From Tetrahymena elliotti 4EA (Eukaryota; Ciliophora; Oligohymenophorea; Hymenostomatida; Tetrahymenidae), in NCBI GenBank assembly GCA_000231825.2, contig JH720336.1, forward strand, positions 35,277-99,276: DNA of 64,000 nucleotides, in the 5' to 3' direction. Numbering within the stretch: the stretch's first letter is position 1; each line of letters opens with the position of its first letter. This document shows positions 12,443 to 25,000 of the stretch, one piece after another. The notes under the pieces are model-generated. The model was not told where the DNA came from and did no database searches. It worked only from the letters and a program-made list of their open reading frames with translations. The position numbers and the translations under genes were made by a program.

Positions 12443-12928
12443 ATGGATTCCCAAGATAAATAATTATAAAAAACTACTACTAATGGAACTGAAGGTGAAG
12501 AAAAAACTAATGGTGAAGCTGAATAAATTAAATAAACAAAAGAAACTGTTGAAGCTTAATAAATTAAACCATATCCTATTGCTGAACCTAGATTAACAGT
12601 CAAAATTTTAGATTTAATTTAACAAGCTATGCATTATAAGTAGTTAAAGAAAGGAGTAAATGAAGTGTTAAAATGCTTAAATAAAGGCGTTAGTGAATTA
12701 GTTATTTTAGCTGCTGATTGCGATCCTCTTGAAATAGTTATGAATTTACCTGGCGAATGTGAAGAAAAAAATGTTCCATATTGTTTTGTAAGTTCAAAAT
12801 CTGCTCTAGGAAGAGCATGCGGTATTAAAAGACCTATTGTAGCAGCAACTATTATTCTTCATGAAGGTTCTTAATTAAATACATAAATTTTAGAAATGAA
12901 AGATACCTTTGAATAACTCTTCATTTGA
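12443..12928 (+). CDS. SNU13: SNU13/15.5K (NHP2L1) L7Ae-family RNP protein
   Basis: A single exon, 161 residues, ATG 12443 to TGA 12926-12928. The protein binds kink-turn RNA in the U4 snRNA and in box C/D snoRNAs and acts in the spliceosomal tri-snRNP and in rRNA methylation complexes. Recognisable family stretches are PYPIAEPRLTVKILDLIQQA, YKQLKKGVNEVLKCLNKGVS, LAADCDPLEIVMNLP, NVPYCFVSSKSALGRACG and ILHEGSQ; the LGRACG loop is the family signature. Length is longer than the roughly 128 residues usual for the family because of an N-terminal extension of about 38 residues rich in Gln, Thr, Glu and Lys. Several conserved Gln positions are encoded by TAA or TAG, which supports the ciliate code. 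Confidence 0.95.
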
Positions 12929-13489
12929 TTTTGTAATCTTATTTATTTTATTTGTATCCTCTGTATATTTTACTTATCAAAATAGGACCTTTATTTTTCA
13001 TTCCAAATCAAATAATTTTAAAAATTAAAGAAATTGTAAAAGTAGAGAGAGTATTCTAAAAATATTTCCATTCAACTTTTCTTTTTTTAAAATATTTCCA
13101 AACATAATTTTAATTTTGGTAAGAGTAAACTTTTAAATTAAGAAGTAAAAAAAATATCTTTTTTAATAGTTAGTTTAAATTAAATCAATCTGAAAGCAAA
13201 ATAAAAAAAAGATAGGAAATATATTTTAGAATCAGATTAATTAAAACAGAAATGAAAAAATTATGCAAAACAAAAAAAAATATTTTTTCCTTTTTAATGG
13301 AACCTTTGATTTTAATAATTTAATTATAAAATGATATATAGCATGAATATGATTTAGTTACCATGTATATTAGATTTGAAAGTAAATATTTTTAGCAGTT
13401 AAAGTTTGAAATCTGATAAATAAATCAATTAAATTTTACTGAGAATGGTAATACTTCAAATATCATTAAGAACAAACAGATCAATTCCA
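12929..13489. other. A+T-rich convergent intergenic stretch
   Basis: Lies between the 3' ends of the SNU13-like gene (+) and the coiled-coil gene (-). Nothing else is recognisable. Confidence 0.5.
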
Positions 13490-15157
13490 TCAAATGATTT
13501 CAATTATTTTTCTTTATTTTTTTTTGTATTCTGAAATGGCTAAATAGTTATTTTAATTGTTTTCTAAGTCTAAAAAATTGTATAGAGAAACTAACTTAGG
13601 AATTTATTAGTCTTATTCTCTAACATTATTTTGTGCAGAATTATTATTATTTCTTACTATATATATGTAAATCTATGATCTGGTTAAATTATTATTATTA
13701 TTAGAATTAGGATTATAAATTTAGTTTAAATTACTTAAATACAAAATGAAATAAATATTTCCTTCATTATCAGTTGTAGTGTATTTTTAAATAGCATCTT
13801 TCAATTTAATTTTTGCTAGTTAATTTTGTTAATTTGTAAATTCAACTTAGTTGTTTTGATCTGATATGGGTTTTTAATTTAAAAATGTATTATTTAATTA
13901 TTATTATCCAACTAATGTGCTTTAATATTATTATATATTAGTAATATTATTTGATTATTATTAAAATACTGATTTATTTATTTTTTGTATAATTTAATCA
14001 TAATTAAATCTGAAATTTGATACAAAAGAATTGCTTTCTGCTTAATTTATTTAAAATTCAAAGACATTACTCTTTTCCCTAGAAAACTTTAAGGAGATTT
14101 GAATATTCTGTCTTAATGGTAATGCAATTAAGCAAATATCTTCTTCTGATCTAGGAGCCAAACTATTTCCTAAACTCTTTATCAAATTAAATTAAAGTTA
14201 ACGTTGCAATTCAGTCTACTTTTTCAATTCATCCAATCTTTTATCAAATATTTGAGCTTATGAAAAATGTGGTTATTATATATTTGCAAAAGAAATTTCT
14301 TCAAGCCAAGAGCAGTTGAAAGAAAATTTATTTCTCAACTATTTGATGAAATCATTGTTACAATAATTAAATTAATTATCAATTAATTAAATTAATTTAT
14401 CAACTTTAAAACTGTTATTTTAGAGATCTTACTGTCTTTTTTCATTTTAATTATTTTCAATTAATTACTTTTCTTGTTTTAATTAATTATTCATTTATTA
14501 AATTAGTGGAATATTATCATTAAATATCTCAAAATTTTAAATTGTTTCTATTAATAAGGAAGTACTTTTGTTTGAATATTCTAAATCAAATTCTTTAATT
14601 TCTTTTTTAATCTGATTCATTTAATTTATTATGTAATCTTTGATGTCTTTATTCTTTTAATAATAGAAAATGACATCTCTTATTTTTTTCTCCAAAGATT
14701 TCATATCACACTAATCCTTAAAGCATTCTTAGAGTTAATTAATTGAAAAATTGTATTTAAAAATTTCTTCTAACTCTTATTTACTTCTTACTACATTCTC
14801 TATTTTTTAAAGTACCAGTTTCTTTTTTTACTAGATCGCTTAAATTACTTATGTGGTGAAATTATCAAATATTTATTCCATTTGAGAATTCAAGTTGATT
14901 TATTCTTTTATGAATTATGCTACTTATTAGGAGAAATAATAATTGTTATAAGGTGGCCAGTTCCCTAATATAGTATCTTTGTCACTTTAAATTATTTCTT
15001 CTAAAGTAATTAAATTTATTGATTACTGAGATTCAGTAATACATTTAACACATTTTAAGATATTAGAATTCTTACTAATATCTAAATCAATTATTTGAAT
15101 AGGCTTTTGGTGATACACGCAAATAAACTTATTCAAATTTTACAGAGTTTGCTCCAT
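13490..15157 (-). CDS. Coiled-coil protein with N-terminal B-box-like Cys/His site
   Basis: One uninterrupted minus-strand frame from ATG 15157-15155 to TGA 13492-13490, 555 residues; an in-frame TGA lies just upstream of the ATG. Near the N-terminus, CVYH (about residue 13) and CVKC (about residue 36) frame a short segment QIIDLDISKNSNILK. This C-x2-H then C-x2-C arrangement resembles B-box-type zinc sites. Residues about 95-330 are Lys/Glu/Gln/Ile-rich and look like coiled coil. The remainder is Asn/Gln-rich with a run of five Asn near residue 486. Such Cys/His plus coiled-coil proteins are common in ciliates as predicted proteins of unknown role. TRIM-like scaffolding is a guess from architecture. 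No catalytic motif is seen. Confidence 0.8.
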
Positions 15158-16212
15158 TTTTTGTTTTACTTAGCTTTCTTAAATTTCAGATCAATATATT
15201 TTTTGTTATTTATTAATTTTTTTATTAATCTTAATATAGAAAGATTTTTATTGATATAATATCAATTAACTAAAAATTCTTTTATCAATTAAATTTTGTT
15301 TAATTAAATACTAAACAAAAAATATTTTTATTCCCTATTCTTCTTCTCTTGATCTACTGTTAATATTCTAACCTTTATCATCATTTTTATTTAGAATATT
15401 TAAATTCAATAAAGATCCTTACCTTATTTAAATAATTTTTTTTTTCTTTGTTATCTATTAGTGATATTCATCTCAAAATATACTATCATCAATTGACGGT
15501 GGTTTTATTTGAGATAAAAAAAATCAATTTTTGTAAATAATTTAAAAATATTTTTCTGCTCGAATATTTTTGGTGATAAATTCAGTTTATTTAGTTAGCT
15601 AAATATCCACCAAAATCATAATAAAAAGTTATGAAATTATTGGCAATTTGTTTTAAATTTTAATTTATAAAAAAAATATTTAAACTCTAATAAATTATTA
15701 TTTAAAATCTTTAAAAAAATTTTGTTGAAAATTTTTCTAAAAAGCAACAGAATTTTTAAAATTTTAAATTCATGTTAATTTTATAAAAAAAGTTAAAATA
15801 CAAATCAGAAGAGAGCATTACATAAAAATAATTACATTTTTTGATTAAAAAAAGTAAATAGATTTAAATTTCAATAATAAAGCAAAAGCAAACATTTAAA
15901 AATGTAAACAAAGATAAATCATGAGAATCTTTTAATATTGATGATATTGTTTTTTCATAAATATTTTAAATTTAAAAAGATTTTATTCAGAAATTTCTTG
16001 TGAAATTATTTAGCTTTCTTGTGAGATATATGTAATATTTATTCTTAAAGTGTTCTAATTTGATGTTATATACTTTAGAATAGCAAAAAGAATATATCTA
16101 GAATCTTCAACTTTAATTAAAAAAAATAATTATTACTTTTAAAAATAAATTAATAGCTAATCAAAATTAGTAAATGCAATTTAGAAAACTAGGATAATAA
16201 ATATACAGATTT
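15158..16212. other. A+T-rich divergent intergenic stretch
   Basis: Separates the minus-strand coiled-coil gene from the plus-strand glutaredoxin and should contain both promoters. No gene or RNA is evident. Confidence 0.5.
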
Positions 16213-16494
16213 ATGGGCAGTCAGCAATCTTTTCCTTAATCTTAAAATATAGCAAAAGAAATTAAAATTTATGGAACCAATACCTGCCCATATTGTTTAA
16301 ATGCTAAGAGTATGTTTGAAAATATGGGAGCTAAATACGAGTTCATAAATACTAGAGATAATCCTCAAAAAAGAACTGAACTTTCTAAATAATACAACTG
16401 GGATACTGTCCCTATGATCTTTGTTGATGGTAAATTTTATGGTGGATACACTGATACCAAGTAAAAGATTTTATCAGGAGAATTGAAGATTTGA
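16213..16494 (+). CDS. Glutaredoxin
   Basis: A single exon, 93 residues, ATG 16213 to TGA 16492-16494. This is a thiol-disulfide oxidoreductase that uses glutathione to reduce protein disulfides and mixed disulfides. The dithiol active site TCPYC is present near residue 24. The cis-proline loop TVPMIFVDGK and the following FYGGYTD, which bind glutathione in the family, are also intact. Length is normal for a single-domain glutaredoxin. The first 14 residues are short and polar without a clear signal or mitochondrial presequence, so a cytosolic protein is most likely. No intron is needed. Confidence 0.93.
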
Positions 16495-17657
16495 AGAAGT
16501 AAAAAAAAATTAATTTAATTCATTTTTAAAGTAATATTTAAAAAAAGAGCTCTGATACATGTTTTTTTGTCAAATTAAAATATAATTAAGAAAATATGAA
16601 ATCAATTCTGCAAATAAATAGTAAATTAGTAAGAATTTAAAGAAAATTATCAATCCTATTTATAAGTTAATTCATAAAAATATATTTTACCATTTCTAAT
16701 TAATATATATTGCTTTCTTGTAAATCATTCCCAATCTAATAATACAAAAGAAACTCTCTCAAAATTTTTAGATTTTGTTAAAAAACACAAAATTATTATA
16801 AATTATACTAAAGTTGATAGATTTTCTGAATATAAAATATATAAAATTATTAATAAATCAAAAAAACCAGTAGAAATTAATAGATATTACATAACAATTT
16901 AAAATATGAAAGAGATTAAAATAAAAATGTTTTAGTAATAAATTAATACAAAAAAATAGATAAACGAACGTATTTGAATAATTATTAACAAATTTTAATA
17001 AATTATATTTATTATATACATTACAAAATTAGAACTAAAATAAAGAGTCTAAAGCTATATTTTTATTGAAGAAAGAATAATTCATTATTTTAATTAAAGG
17101 AACTTTGAGAAAGAATACTTTATTGGCTTTAATGACATTATCTCATAATTAATAGGTTTTAATTTTTGGAAAGCAGCTACTCTGGTAACTAATTTAATAA
17201 GTGTAAATTTCTTAATACATACATTAAAAGGATAGATAATTAATTAAAATAATGAATGAATTTAGATTGAATTAATTAGATAAGGTATAAGAATATACTA
17301 TTAAGAAGATTGTTATTGTTATTATTATTATAATTATTATTGATTTAGTTGATATTCCTTAACCGTGCAAGTTATTTCTTTAACTAAAATTATTCTATTT
17401 TTATATATAAATTATTATTGCTAGCTTTTAATTGGCTAACTGTTAGTATTTTATTCAATTAAAATTTTATTCTAATATAGATTTTTATTATAGGAATTTA
17501 TTTCTAAAGAAGTTAATAGGACATTAATATATTATTTTATTTAGTTGGTTGTTTAGTTATAAGTTACTTACTTACTCAATTTATAACTAACTTCAAGTAA
17601 AATTTATATTTTTCATTTTGATCAAGATGAAATTTTTTTAGATTTGAAATGTATTTC
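16495..17657. other. A+T-rich convergent intergenic stretch
   Basis: Lies between the glutaredoxin 3' end (+) and the Asn-rich gene 3' end (-). It contains imperfect TTATTA-type runs near 17313-17340 but no gene or RNA that I can support. Confidence 0.5.
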
Positions 17658-19748
17658 TCAGTTAGGATTTTGCTTGGTTTAAGCTATCTTGTCGTGTTCT
17701 CTGATGGGTTTGAATACTTCAAGAGATTTAGGACACATTATTCCATATAAGAAGGAAGGTATACACTTTAAATGAATTTCTTTTTTGTCCAATTTACGTG
17801 AGTTTATGACATACTAATAAGCCCACTCATTAAAGAATTCCCAACTTATTTTTCTGAAATACTTTTTTGTTTTTAATTCTATGTTGTCAGAATTTTCTAT
17901 TTCATCTTCTTTTTCAGTTATAAAGTAATATTCTTAAGACTTATCTTCATCATTCTTATTGTGGTGGTCATTCTTTTACTTTTTATTGTTAGTGTTTTAA
18001 GAAGCTCCAGAATTAGATTCTGCCTTAAGAGTCCAAAGAAGCTATAATTTTTCTTTCTTTTGGATTGGTAGAGTCTATTTAGTGTCTTTATCATTCAAAC
18101 CTCCAGTCAACTATTCTAAAAGGTATGTATATTCTTCTTAAGTGAGATCTTTGCAAGTTTGTTATTTGCAACGGACAAAACGAAGTAATTCTTTTCCAAA
18201 ATTTTTATAAACGTTTTTGTGTTGAGATTGACGACTGCTTGATTTTTTCTCTTGACCTTCTGCATTTAATTATTTATCTTTGTTTTTTAATGGTTTCATT
18301 TCAGATGAAAGTGCTTCTGATGCCTATTCATGGAACTCTTCTTCTTTGATTTAAACATTCTTAACTTTGCTTTTTGAGATTTTTTCTTCTTCTTCTTGCT
18401 TAATCTCAAGCTTTGTATTTTATTTAACATTATCTTCGCAAACCAAACCTTAGGTTTCATCAGAAAAATGATGATCTCCACTTTATTTAACTCCATGATC
18501 ATCTTTTCTTTTCTTATTTGGAATTTTTTCTTCACCCGAAAGATTTTACTTTTTAGAAATTCTAGCAGATTTTTTCACTTTCTATGCTGAAACATCATTT
18601 TGTTCTCCTTCTTCTTCTTATTAATTTTCCTTTTTTATTTCCTCTAATTTTGTTTGAATTATTGGACTTAGATCATTCATAATTTTAAAAATACCAGTGC
18701 TTTCCATTTAAGGAATTTTTTATTGACATTACTAAGAAATTAAATCAGATAAAGATTATTTCGCAGATCTGTTTTCAATATCATTGTTTTAGTTTAAAAT
18801 ATTTTCTTATTGATTGGAATCAGAAGATTATTTGTTAACTATAGGAGGAGAGTTATTGCTCTAAGCCTAAATTATGATAGTGGTACCTCTTTTAGTTGAG
18901 TGAGTGCGAGAAGAAGAGGAAGAAGAGCTGATCTTTGTAAATGGTTCTTTATTTTAGGCTAAGTCATTGCTCAAAATACTTTAATTTGGATTAAATCCAT
19001 GATTCATGAAGCTCGAAATAGGATTTTCATTACTAATTACAGGTTTATTAAAGCCTTATAAACTGCTATTAAAATTACTATTACTTGAGCTGATACCTCT
19101 GCTTAAACCATTTAACAAACTCTTATTGCTATTGTTGCTATTATCATTGCTGTTCAAGAGATTATTGGAGATGCTATTTTATTAATTCATATTCATATTT
19201 AATAGGCTGCTACTATTGTTGTTGTTATAGTTATTGTTAACCATAAAGTTAGAACTCTAGTTGTTATCTGAATTTATTGAATTAGCATTATTTATAGAAA
19301 AAGACAAAGGTCTTAAGGGTTTTTCATTATTTGATTAAACATGAGGGTTAACTGCAGGAAAAGAAATTCCTAAGAACTTTGGATTCAAAGATATTAAGTT
19401 GCTGCTATTACTTAAAATATTGAATAAATCCTATTCGATGCAATTGATTTAATTTAGATTATTAGTACTATTATTCAACTAATAATTTTCCATGGATGAT
19501 TTCAAAAGGTTATTTATGTTGAGGTTATTCTAATCCTCCAAAAGGCTCTAAAATGAAAGTTAATTTTTATCTTGGTACATCATTTTATTGTTGATCATGT
19601 TACTTGACATTTTCTCAAATCCCCCTGTATAAGGAACAGGTTGATTTTTATTCAAACCTGTTAAATTAAAATTATCTGAAGATTCCCTTTAAAATGAATC
19701 ATATTTGCTATTCTCTTAAACTAAATAGTTATTCTACTCTCTTTCCAT
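17658..19748 (-). CDS. Asn/Ser-rich protein with unassigned C-terminal domain
   Basis: One minus-strand frame of 696 residues, ATG 19748-19746 to TGA 17660-17658, no intron needed. The first 300 residues are dominated by Asn, Ser, Gln and Leu (for example NNNYNNNNSSSLLNMNMNQQ). The middle, about 330-510, is highly charged with basic clusters such as PNKKRKDDH that could be nuclear localisation signals. Two compact, less biased segments follow: NVYKNFGKELLRFVRCKQQ (about 500) and KISWEFFNEWAYQYVINSRK (about 620) continuing to IHLKCIPSFLYGIMCPKSLE. Their Trp/Phe/Cys content contrasts sharply with the rest and suggests a folded domain. I do not recognise the family. Nuclear or chromatin association is an inference from basic clusters only. 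Confidence 0.8.
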
Positions 19749-22070
19749 GATTTACTATTCTATCTAATAAGCAAGCCTTCAGAAAATTCAGAAAATCAAT
19801 CCTAGCTATGAAATATAATTTGAAGGCAATTAAAGACTATTTAAACTTAAAACTTTTTTTTTATTTCTCTCTCTTTTCTTTAAGGTATTTAGGAATGAGT
19901 GGATAGAGAGATTTGTTTTGTATTTTAACACTTATAAAAGAAACCTATTTGAATGTCTTTATTTGTTTTGATTTCTATATATTTGATGTGTATAATTTAA
20001 TTTTTGTATTTGTTATTTATTTTTTAATTTCTTTTCTTTGAAATTTTCAATCAATTAATCAATCAAAAAACCTTACCTATCAACCAAAATTTTACAAATA
20101 AACAATTTTTCTTTTTAAAATTTTCTTTGTTCAAAAGTAATTATATATTTTATATCATTTCTTTTACTAAAATATCATTCCCTTTTAAAAGCCCCCTCCA
20201 AATAATTAATAGCAACATATATTAATATTTATTCATTCATTCAAAAAATAATTAGTTTTTCTTTGATTTTCTCTAATGCATCATGCATGCCTGCGTGTCT
20301 TTTATTTTATTCTAAGTTTTCTATTTCTATTTTTTTCTTTATTAATTAAGTTAAGTGTCTACTAATTTTCCCCTGTAAAAATTTGATTTTCACCTAAAAA
20401 AACTATATTTTTGCTAACAGACCTATAATGCCGGTATTTATTTAAAACAATCAATTCTTAATCTATTTTAAAAGGAAAATCACTTCTAAATGCTAATACA
20501 TCAATTTTTAATTAATTTCAAATACTCACTTTCTCAAATTGAAAATTATAGTATTTCAGTAATCTCATTCCTGATGTTTTTTAGTCTCCTAAATTAATCC
20601 AGCCAGAGTTTCTTTTGATCAGATAATCACTCAAAGTTTTCAAAAACTTTATTTAAGTTAGAAATAATAAAAAACAAAGAAAATACCTAATTATCCTGAT
20701 TATCTATTACTTACCTAGCTATAAAAAGTAATCCTGAATATTAAGTCTATGTTTTCTTCTTTAAAAAAATCTGAGTGAATCAAGTTAATTTATAAAAAAT
20801 TAATTGAAAACTATTTTATTTACTTGAAGAAAAAATTAATTAGTTTATATTTTGTTAAAAAAGTATTTTATCAACTTCAAAAAATAGACAGACAGAGCCA
20901 AAAAATCTTTCAATTATTAAAAATAAAATAATTTTAAATCTTAAAATTGTAATTTTTAAAAAATTTTATTCAAATAATTAAAATAAATTTTATTTTTCTT
21001 TCATTTCATTTCACTAAAATCCTTCTTCTAAAAATATATGGATTTATTAAATGGAAAAATGAATAAACTAACTTTTTCAATTTCTTTGACATGAAAGAAA
21101 ATTAATTCATTTTAGTATATTAAGAATTTTAGCTTGATATTTCCAAAAATATTAAACTATTTGCTCTTTTCAGTTCTAGTAACCCATTTTTTCTTTTTTC
21201 AAATTCTATTTGAGAATAAATTTTAATTCTAATAAATGAATACATAGTTGATTTCATTTGATTGTGAATTAAGTACAAAATTCTAAAATATATTTAAGAG
21301 AGGGGTATTTAAAAAATACAAAGTTAAGTAGCAACCAATCTTTAAAATAAATTCAACTCAAAAGTAAAAGAGAATTTAGATATATAGAAAAAATTTAATA
21401 TAATCAAAGATAATTAAGTTAAATTTCTTGAATTAAATATCCACTTCTTTTTTAAGAATTTACATTTAATTTACAAATTTATTTTAGGTTTAGTATTATT
21501 ATGAATAATGTCTTTTTTTTTTGAACATTTTATTCATAAAAAATCCAAATTTTAGACTCAATAAGAATTTAATCATTTATTTTATTTTGTTTGAACAAAA
21601 TTTCATTTGAAAAAATTAGAGGTAATTTTAATTCGTTTCGATTTTCGTTTTAAAAATACATATTTTTTGTTTTTAAAATGATTAATTAATTTTAGTTTTT
21701 AGAAAAATAATGAAATAATTTTATTTTGTAAGGGTTTTTTAAAGATGAAAAATAAACATGATCTATTAAATATAGAGAAATCAAATAATAATCTGTTGTT
21801 TGCTATAAATTAAAGCATTTCTATTTTAGAATTATTAGTTTACGACAAAAGTAAATAAAATCTTAATTAAATTATTTAGAGCTGCGATATGAAAGTTTTT
21901 TTTTTGCTTGTAAGTATCTTTAAGCTGATTGGTTATTTACTGGAGTTCTTTTTGATTAAACATTTAAGGAGAAAAATTAACTTTGATTTTTAATATTAAT
22001 TATTTAAGATATAATATATTATCATTAAATTTCAAATAAAGGGAATAAATAAAAGGTTACATATACTAAA
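19749..22070. other. Divergent intergenic stretch, with a weak candidate gene
   Basis: Separates the minus-strand Asn-rich gene from the plus-strand RPAP3/SPAG1-like gene. Most is featureless A+T-rich DNA. The exception is a possible exon pair on the minus strand at about 20518-20760, listed separately. Confidence 0.5.
20518..20765 (-). other. Candidate 3' exon pair of an unrecognised gene
   Basis: On the minus strand, a segment reading EENIDLIFRITFYSQ ends at 20715 against a strong GTAAGT donor. A 68-nt intron (20714-20647) ends in AAG. The next exon (20646-20518) reads FLKTLSDYLIKRNSGWINLG and stays open to TGA at 20520-20518. The joint keeps frame and the residues look less biased than random A+T-rich translation. 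No family is recognised and no start was found, so it may be a gene relic or chance. Confidence 0.28.
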
Positions 22071-25000
22071 ATGTCATATTAAATTTAGTAATAGATTAAA
22101 AACAATGCTACTGACATAAGGAATTATGTAGAGGATCTCTATGATTGGGAGTAGAAGATGGAATAGCAAGAAAAAAACAAGAAAAACAATCAATAGAAAG
22201 AAGTATTTATTTTTTAGCAAACATTTCTAAAAATCATAGAAATAATTAAAACGCTAGATTCAAATTTTCACCAATAAATATGATATCCATGAGTAAATAT
22301 AAAAATAATATTTATTTTCAATATAGACTAGTGCTCCTATTAGAGGTAAAGCAGATATCTAAGTTAGTGGCTAAGAATCTTAGAAAGAATAAAGCTCTTA
22401 GGAAACAAATTAGACTTAATCAAAGAATTAATAGCTGATTAGAGATTAAAATACCATTAAAGATTATTATAAGGCATGGGATAAGTTTGATGTCGTAAGT
22501 TATTCATTAGAAGAATCTTCGTGTAATTATATTCAATAAAATTAATTTATGACTAGGATTAAGAATTAGAAACTCTTGAACAAAAGCAAAAGAATGAGGA
22601 ATAATCTAAATTTGTAAATCCATATGAATCGATGCAATCTAGTAAGCCTAGAGTTGCTCCTAAAGCATAAATTAAAATTAATTCTTAACGCTCTACAATA
22701 GTAGATATAAATTCTTTGAAAGATAAGGTAACATTAAATTTACTTAAAATTTAGAGCTGCTTTATTGATATCCTTTATTTTAAACTAATAAGGCTAATCT
22801 TTCTTATTAGAGCTTAGATTATAAAACAGCAAATGAGTTATACACTTAATGCATCAACTAGCTTAAAGATCAATAAGCTCTTACTAGTGATGAAAAGTTA
22901 CTTTTTGCTAATATATATTCAAATAGAGCTATGACTAACATCAAGTTGTAGGAGTATGCATAGGCTGAAATGGATGCAACTAGTGCAATATAAATTGATG
23001 CAAAACATGTTAAGTCTTATCTTAGAAGAGGAACTTCAAGAAAGAAACTAAAAAAAATTAAAGAAGCTCATGAAGATTTTAAAAAAGCATTGCAAATATA
23101 GCCTGATAATAAAGAAGCTTAGAAAGAAATAGCTTTAATAGACACAGCATTACATGAAAGAAAGCAATAGGCTTTATAAAAGCTGGTAAAACATTAATCA
23201 TTTAAAGATATGAATATATTTTTATCCCTAAGTCACAAGCTATAAATCCTATTTGAGGAACTTTACTTTACTTTACAAAATTTAATTTCAGATTTCAATT
23301 AGAAATTTTCTAAAAGAATATGAAATTAATTAATATTGTTGATAAATAAAATAGATTTTAGATGGAAAAGGAGACTAGGATGAATATGATAAGCTAGAAA
23401 TTCAAGATATAAGTGATAGTGATATTAGTGAAAGCGATGATAATGATGAAGATAAAAGTAATGATGATGATGATGAAGAAGAAGAAGTACCTATAGTATA
23501 AAATAGATTTTCACGTTTAAGTGTAATAGATAAACCTGCTCCTCATGAGAATTAAGATGAAAAATAAATATAAGATGATAGAAAACGTTCAATTCTTTTC
23601 AAAGAATAACCAATCGAGCTTGATTAGGAAAGACAACATTCTTATCATTTAGATGAAGTTCCTGATCATTCTATACTAAAGAATTCTCATGACTTAGCTC
23701 ATTTAGTTAAAGATATTGATTCTAAACTTATTAAGCACGAAGAAGAGGAATCACTAACTTAATCAGAAGAATAAAATCACACTGTATTTTTCCGAAAACT
23801 TCTTATTCGATATTAACTGAAAAAATACTTCTTTGATATTAATGAACAAAAGAATATCTAAATTCAATATTTTTTTAAATATAAAAGGTAAAGTTTAAAG
23901 GTGCTGAAGTTCCCACTTAAACCTTCACACCTAGACACAATTTAAAACCTAGAAACTCTATTCTAAAGAATAGTCCTTTAGTTGCTGAAAATTTCCATGC
24001 TTAAATCAAAGATATTGATGGAAAAATAATCAAGCATCACTCTAAGTTTAAAGGTGAAGAAAGAGATCCAAAAGAAGAAAACGAGCATGATGTTCATTTT
24101 AAGAAAAATGTAGCTCAAGACATCTAGAAGAGTGGACATCATGATTTTGTAGATCATGCTCACTCTCCTAAGAAGCATATTCTCAAGCATAACTTAAAAG
24201 ATGAAAACTAAGTAGAAGAGCTTCATAATAAATACTTTTAAGAAAAGCCTCAAGAAAAAGTTGAAGAACATGAAGTTTCTTTTGGTTTTACTCACTTGAA
24301 AAATATAGATGGTAAACCTTCAGAACATAATAAGAGATCACCTAGACATAAACCTCATTTCTAAAATGTTAAAGATGAAATTAAGCACCATGGTGATGAA
24401 ATTCATTAGGAAGATGACGATGATGATAAGAAGGTACACTTTGGTTAAGTTTAGAATGTAAGCAAAATAGCTGATGTTCCTAGTAAATAAGCTAAGCCAA
24501 GACACAGTATTTTAAAGTCATAAGGAAGTTAATGCAACTCTGTAGAAGTATAGTAAATTTTAAAGATTTAAGAAGAGTAAAAAGCTGAAGATGATAAAGT
24601 AGATAATGCAATAGAGATAGGAAAATAAAAAATAAAAGAAGTCATTATAGAGCAATCAGCTAAATAAGAAATTAATTCTACTAAATTTATGGGTGAATGG
24701 AACCATCTTAAGGGTGACAAAGAATCCTCATACAAATATCTTATGGTATAGAAGAATTATTTTATTTCGTTATTTTGATAAAATATTCTTTAAAATAATT
24801 AGCAAGTAGATCCTTAATAACTTATAAATGCTTTCAAAGAAGGTCTTGAATTGGATACTTTGAAGGAGATATTTGAAACTCTAAACTCATAATACTCTTA
24901 GTAAAAAATATTCTTTTTATTTATTAAAATCAATTTTTTTAACTTTCAAATAATTTTTTAGGTTGAAATAAATTAAATTTTTGGTTTATTTTTAAGGTAG

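Noticed and set aside
18296..18590. Lys-rich minus-strand frame and Phe/Leu-rich plus-strand frame
   Set aside because: Off-frame readings of the 696-residue gene at 17658-19748.
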